A stretch of DNA of 24,444 bases, from positions 1 to 24,444 of the forward strand of contig JAQGDQ010001815.1 of NCBI GenBank assembly GCA_030141605.1, written 5' to 3'. A program made the position numbers and the translations under genes. The notes under the pieces are model-generated. The model was not told the DNA's origin and did no database searches. It saw only the letters and a program-made list of their open reading frames with translations. This document shows, in pieces, positions 13,301 through 20,383 of this stretch. How positions within the stretch are numbered: position 1 is the stretch's first letter; every line of letters starts with the position of its first letter. Origin of the DNA: Tubiluchus corallicola (lineage: Eukaryota; Priapulida; Priapulimorpha; Priapulimorphida; Tubiluchidae).

Positions 13301-16300
13301 GCAGCAGCGTGCGTTCGTCGAGAAATTACAGGCGATTTTGGACAAAGTGCCTCTTGTGATGAACTTCATCCACGCGTTGGAACAGCTCAGCGCCCCAGAA
13401 GCATTGTTTAATGTATGTACTTTGTGTTGCATTGTTTAATGTATGTACTTTGTGTTGCATTGTTTAATGTATGTACTTTGTGTTGCATTGTTTAATGTAT
13501 GTACTTTGTGTTGCATTGTTTAATGTATGTCTTTGTGTTGCATTGTTTAATGTATGTACATTGTGTTGCATTGTTTAATGTATGTACTTTGTGTTGCATT
13601 GTTTAATGTATGTACTTTGTGTTGCATTGTTTAATGTGTGTACTTTGTGTTGCATTGTGTTGCTCGCCTTGAGCTTTTTTATAGACATGCATAACATCTT
13701 TGAAGTTTGCATTCATGTGAACGTTCTTGAATAAAGTTTGGTAAGTTTCTTTTGCATTGTGAAGTAAAAATATTGTGTTTTTAAATCACGGTAAGATGTT
13801 AGTAGTATGGAAGTGCTTTGTTTGTGTATCAATGGTGTTTCTATGTGACTTTCTTACTCTAAGGATACAGATGATGACAGAAAAATCAAGTCGACATTTT
13901 TTAGTGACATTCCTTGTGGTTGGACAAAATTATCCATGAATAAACATTTTCTAGCTTTTTAGCGCTGAACGATTTTTCATGAAGTTTAAGTTCACATGTT
14001 GATTTTGTAATGTTCATATTTGTTTTTCGAACTACGAAAGCCAGCCTTTCTTTTTCAGGTGATTTCACTTTTTGTCAATTAGTTTGATCTGGAATATTTT
14101 TTTTATTTTACGCTTGTTCAATGTTCTTGTAGGATTGGCTTGAGGAATTTGTGAGATTAATGCAAAAGAATGCAAAGAAAGATGCCTTAAAGAAATCGTA
14201 TCAGGCCATGTGTGCTGAACTTTTGCACATACGTGGTTCGAGTGAAACTGATACGATGGGAACACAGACGCCCCGGTCACAAGTTGAAATGGGTCAATAC
14301 AGAAAGCAATTTGCACAGGTTAGTACATTCAGATACACTGTTCTCCCCGACATTTGGATTTAGATTTGTGTACGCGAGCAAAGCCATAATTTGCAATTTA
14401 TCTAATTAGTTTTAAGACAGTCAGTTTCGAATTTGATTACCTCGTACGTTTTACTAGTTTTCACTGTTTGCATTTTTGCTGTTATTTACAGAAATGTGGA
14501 AAGAAAATTGAAAGCGTCATTATTAAAGTTCTTGCCAAGCCAGTTACGCAGGTATTGTACTTTTATTGATATTTCTTAGATGAATAATTTTCTAATTTTG
14601 TATTTAAATTTTCAACTAATCATGGTAATGTTTTTTCCTGAGTGCATAAGACATCACAAATGATGTTTATCACAAAGAAATTGAAATTACCTCCTCATAT
14701 TCGTAATTCTAACTCTTTAAACATCTTTACATCTCGACTAAAGAATCACATGTATTTTAATAAGCGGCCTACTTACTTTTCAAGTGGTACTCGAAATTCA
14801 TCAGTACACCTTACTAGAATGAGAGTTGGTTTTTGTCAACTTAATTATGATTTATGTTATGTTGAGTAACTAATTAACATCTATGCCTGTTACAACACTT
14901 TGGTTTGGTGTTCTTTTAGGCAGTGCACCTTAACTTGTAATTGGAATGGCGCTGCTTTTTAAATTGGAATAAAGCCATAATTCCAATTATTTACTCTTTT
15001 ATTTATGGTTATAACGGGTCGCTGGTATCACCTAATTGTCAATGTGGTTCTACTTATCAAACAATCGGTCATTACTTAATTAGCTGCCCTCTTTACCGCC
15101 AGGCCAAACACGACTTATTTACAAATCTCTGCTTTTGTTAGCTTTTAACATCAATGTTTACAGTCTTGCATCAAATGAACTTGTACATTTGTTCCTGCAC
15201 GGGAACCATACCCTAGATAATTCTGTGAACACTCAAATTTTTGTTTTAGTGCTGTCTTTTATTTCACTCTATCACATAGAGGTCTATGTTACTCTTGTCA
15301 CATAGTAATGTTCATATTTATTGCAACTTTTTTGTACATTGTGGTCACCATTGTTCTGCATTTTTGCAGAATGTTCCTACATTGGTCACCATTGTTTGTT
15401 CATCAGCCTTTTTGTTTTCCAGGAATCTTTCTTGGATATACGTAAGCTGAAGCAGTCTATAGCAGTTGCGGTTAAGGAAGACTACAAGGAGTACAGGAAA
15501 CGAGGTGTATGTGGTCCCGGTACGCTGAAAGAGTACTGTACGTGGTTGACTGAGTTCCAGAGCTTGAAGTTTAGCAAAGAGTTGGAAATACCTGGTATAG
15601 TGTTTGCATTTTCTTCAGGGCTCCCCTGTAATGTGCAAATGAAAATTCACAAAAGTGAGAGGAAAGGTGTTTAGTACAAAAAGCATCTATTAATATCTTG
15701 TCCTGCGCCATACGTAACGCTGGTGATTACCTGTTGGTTGTTAGGCGATTCCAAATGAGACTGATTTCGTGACGCATTGCTTAAACAAGTTCGTCAATCT
15801 TTGATTTCTGGAGATAGAATGTGATAGGGATTATGAAAATATGGTAGCTTAAATAAGGAATAACATAATCGTCGAAATGTAAAAGCAAACTCATTAGTAA
15901 GTAGAAACATCAAGTCATTTGTCCGTCAGCTAAAAGTTTTCATTATTTAATCAGGCCTCCAAATAATAGCCGATTTTAGTTTTACTGTCATGTAGTTTGC
16001 CTAACTTAACCTCAAGATATTTCTTTTATTGGTGTTTTTTGTGTTTTTAGGTCAGTACACGGGGAATTCAAAACCGTTGCCGGAATACCATGCTAAGATA
16101 AAAGGCTTTGATGAAAAGGTGTGAACACACCTTAATGTTATAATAAAAAGGCTGGTTTATGAAAGTTTCAGCAGTTTCTAATAAACTTTCTACACTGTTA
16201 GATTAGATAAAAAAATTTATATAGGAGGGACTGTTTTGCTCCATTTCTTATTTGATAAATGATGCTGTTGATGACATCATCATCTAAGATGGTGGCTCCC

Positions 16301-19300
16301 ATGTTTTTCTGGCACTGTCCATGTCTTTTCAGTGCATAAATACACAAATAGGGCACAAAGTGGCAGCCCCATGCTGTACCAATTATGGTAATTATTTCCA
16401 CTTCTTAGGTAAAAGTTATGGACTCCCTACGGAAACCAAAACGAATCACCATCCGTGGCCATGATGAGAAGGAGTACCCCTTTCTGGTAAAGGGCGGAGA
16501 AGATTTGCGGCAGGACCAAAGGATAGAGCAGCTGTTCGAGATCATGAATGAAATCCTAGCAAGAGACCCGGCTTGTCTCAAGCGCGGATTAAGCTTACGC
16601 ACGTATCAAGTGATTCCGATGAATACCAGGTATTTTAAACGATTTTTTCTCACCAAATCGCTTAGTTTACACAAATCTTGACAGTATATTTCCTTCTGAT
16701 GCAGTAATAATTCAGAGGTAATTCTTAGTGATAAGAGTCTGAAAGATTAATAAAAAAATCCCGCAAAGGAGAAGACTCGATGTTTCCTTTATTTGTTGCT
16801 GAAGTATTTTCTTATTATTCATTGTGTGATAGCTTATTAATTACTTGCTACCTAATAATGATATTTAGTTAATGCCATCTGATTATGTGTGAAAAAGGTG
16901 AAAGAATTATTAACATATTAACATATGGTTCAGCAGTTTAAATCTTGCCTGGTTCACTTTTTTCCTGTGTTTATTCAACAGACATTTGCAATTCGTGATT
17001 GCCGCTTTTTTGTCGTATTGTTTTTTGTTTGTGTCAATGGATTGATTGGTATTTGTAAAACACAGAATGGACAGAAATAATTACATTGCAAAACATACAG
17101 TGTACAGTCATACCTCGGTTTTCAAACGTCTCAGTACTCGTACAAATCGGTTTGCAGCCAGAAAAATCGAGTTGAAATTGTCTCCGTTCTCGACCAGAAT
17201 TTCGGTACTCGACCAATAGCCAAGCACGTGATGAATGCATGCGCGGCGAGTCGAGTAGAGCCGAGCTTAACCGACCGTGCCCGAGAGTAGTCACACACGT
17301 GTTTCTGATCTTGCTTACATATGCCATCACACTGCTACCAACACGTAAGGTTTTTTCATGCAGGAATAATTATGTTTTTCTTTCTAAGGAATTCTATTAT
17401 GTTTTTCTTATCAATAATATCACATCTACTGTTTGAATAAGCACTTTTGCATTATTATATTTCGTTTTAGTAATACTTTACAGTTCATTTGGTGCTTGAG
17501 AACGGATTATTTGCTTTTACATTATTTTTTATGGGAATAAATAATTCGGTACTCAAACAAATCGGTTTTCAAACATTTTTAGGAACGAATTATGGTCGAA
17601 AACCGAGGTATGACTGTATTTCTTCTAGAATAAAGCTGTATGCTTTTGTTCTACTTGATCATTTTCTTTCCAGGTTGGGGTTGCTTGAGTGGGTAGCTGA
17701 GACGTTTCCATTAAAGGAGTTAATTGCATCAGCAATGACCAAAGCTGAAGAAAGCTTTTACTACAAGTCTGACAGGTATGCATGCTTACTGAAATAAATT
17801 TTTGTTTTGAGTAGCGAAAATCTCTACTTATTAACCAATTCAATGCAATTCGGTGATTCGGTCTTAACTGGAACTACTTGTCTTACAGGAGACCTAGTGT
17901 ACTTCATACGGAGTGGGTGCAAAATTGTGCAAATAAGAAAGACCGTGATAATATAAAACTTGTCTATGGAAAGACGTACGAGATGCGATCAGCTAGTGAA
18001 ACCGTGCGGACTTTCAACCAAATCCAGGGCTCGGTGCCCTGGGATTTACTAAGGTTCGAGACTTAACCAACTTTCTGTTTTTTCCTAATGACTGCTGAAT
18101 GGCTATTAACTTTGATAGAAGCTTAAAATGCTTGAATGGAGGAATAATTGTTAAGGAAAGGCGAGGCAAATAGCTGTTGCATGCGTTTGGCAATTGAAGA
18201 CTTCAAGTTAAGTGTTGTTGTGCCTGATAAGTGAATGGAAGGATGACAATTGTGCTGAAACTCATTCTGGATGGTTTCATGGACCATACTGTTCACGAGT
18301 ACCTCTTGTTTACTTCGTTAATGGAATATGTACGTAAAACTAAACATTGGCAGGACAGTCCTGAATTGTCTTTCCGGTTTATTTATGTTTGATTGACTAA
18401 ATTGGAAGAGGTATTTTGGCCACACGCAGATGCATACATCTTGCCAGAAAGAACCCAGATGCAATTTTCTCATCAGTCACCCATTCACCTGCTTATCGCG
18501 CTTGCCATTGATTAACTTTAATTGAGGAGTACACGCTGTGGCCAAGAAGCCATTCCACTTGTCCTGTCACACTTGAAAATTTTGTTCACAATTTTGAGAC
18601 ATGCGGAAGGATAACTATAGCTGATAGTTACTACAGTGTTAACACTATTCACTAGAAAAACATGGAACTTAATAAATTAATTAATTAACATGGTTGGTTA
18701 ATTAAGTAAGTTTGCTTAATTTGCTTTTTTCTTTGAATGTTTGAATTTTTCATTTTCTTTATCAGACGTGCTTTCCTGGGCCTCAGCGCATCCCCGGATG
18801 CTTTCCTGATGCTGCGAGCTCATTTCGTCAGGACGCACGCCGTGCTTTGCATCTGCCAGTACATCCTGGGAATCGGCGATCGACATTTGTCCAACTTCAT
18901 GGTCAGTCAGAAGGACGGAAGCATGATTGGAATCGATTTCGGCCACGCATTCGGTTCTGCCACTCAGGTATTCTATGGGTTTTTAGCACAGACTATAAAG
19001 ACTACAATTTTTGTGTTACTTTCTTTATTGTGCATTGGAGTTTTTCTTACCTTACATAAGTTTTGTCTTTGGTGTTTTTGGAGAGGTGAGCTAATCACCT
19101 GGCTCAGGGAAAATCCCTGAAAATACAGGCTATACTGGAAAGTCAGGAAAAAAGATAATTTGATAAAAAGTTAGGGAAAACGATGAAAATGGGGTAGAGT
19201 CAGGCAAATCGGATAGGGTTGCAAAAATAATCACTGCGAACTGATATTTTTCCAAACATATTTTTCAGGGATTTGTGTTCAAACAAAAATTCTTCTATGG

Positions 19301-20351
19301 CAGGCTCCCAGTTTCGATTTCTGTTCCAGAAATAATGATTGGATTAAGAAAGTTTATTTAATGTGTTTAGTGTAATTTCGTTAGCACTACTGCAACTGTG
19401 CCAACACATATATCAGTGAATGTCCATACACAAAAATGTTTGAATATGTATACTTGTAATGCAATTTCTACTTATCTTGGTCATGAAACATCAATGGAAA
19501 ATCAAAACTCTCAAATCAAAGTGCTCATTTGGTCAGGGAAAAGTCAGAGATTAAAATTTTGTGGGAACCCTTGTGCTGGCTGCATCCTGTTGGAATGAAG
19601 CGAAACCTGAAATTGCCCAACATCATTTCTCTCTGATGATTCTATTTATGTTCTCCTCGGCTAAATGTAGTTTTTTTATTCGAATCTCTTTTTCTTACTT
19701 TTATCTATTTTAAAATAATTTTATTTGACTTAGCATTTTGAAGTAAATACAATTTTTTTGAGTAAACACAAAAAAGAAATGGAAGGCAAAAAAATCGCTA
19801 AAAACTACTGTAAAACGAAAAAACGGGAGCAAAATTTTTGCGATTGTTGTAGGCAAAGTGACGTTTTTTGCAGCAGACCATTCTATGCGCCCATCATATT
19901 ACGTAAGTTTAAAGATTGATGGAAATTTGTGGCCTCTTATACAGAACAGACAAGAAACTAAAAGCTGCCACATATTTACAGGCACTTTTATTACTAGTTT
20001 GAAAGTATATGGCATCCGTGCCAAATTTTCATACATTTCCAACACATTTTTGTACTATTTTTTAAACTTTTTATACATCTATTCCGATAAAGGAAATAGA
20101 GAAGTTTTGTAATCATTTAATCACCAATTTAAATTAATTAACTAATCAGTTGTAATAAAATAATTAATTAACAGAGGGATTGCTACGTATTTGTTGTTTT
20201 TAGTCAAGTTTTTAGCCAAATTTCAAGAACGAGCGAGTGAATCACCGGATTTTTTTCTAAAACCCAAGCAGATGCTCAAGAATAACCTAATCACCAATTA
20301 TTATGCACAGAATGCACGGCATGCAAAAAAAAAACAAAAATTACAAAATAA

Positions 20352-20383
<32 letters not shown>

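Noticed and set aside
16198-17330. Minus-strand open frames in 16198-16401, 16405-16602 and 17034-17330
   Set aside because: One is antisense to the kinase exon, one lies within a transposon end and one is intronic. None shows a protein family.
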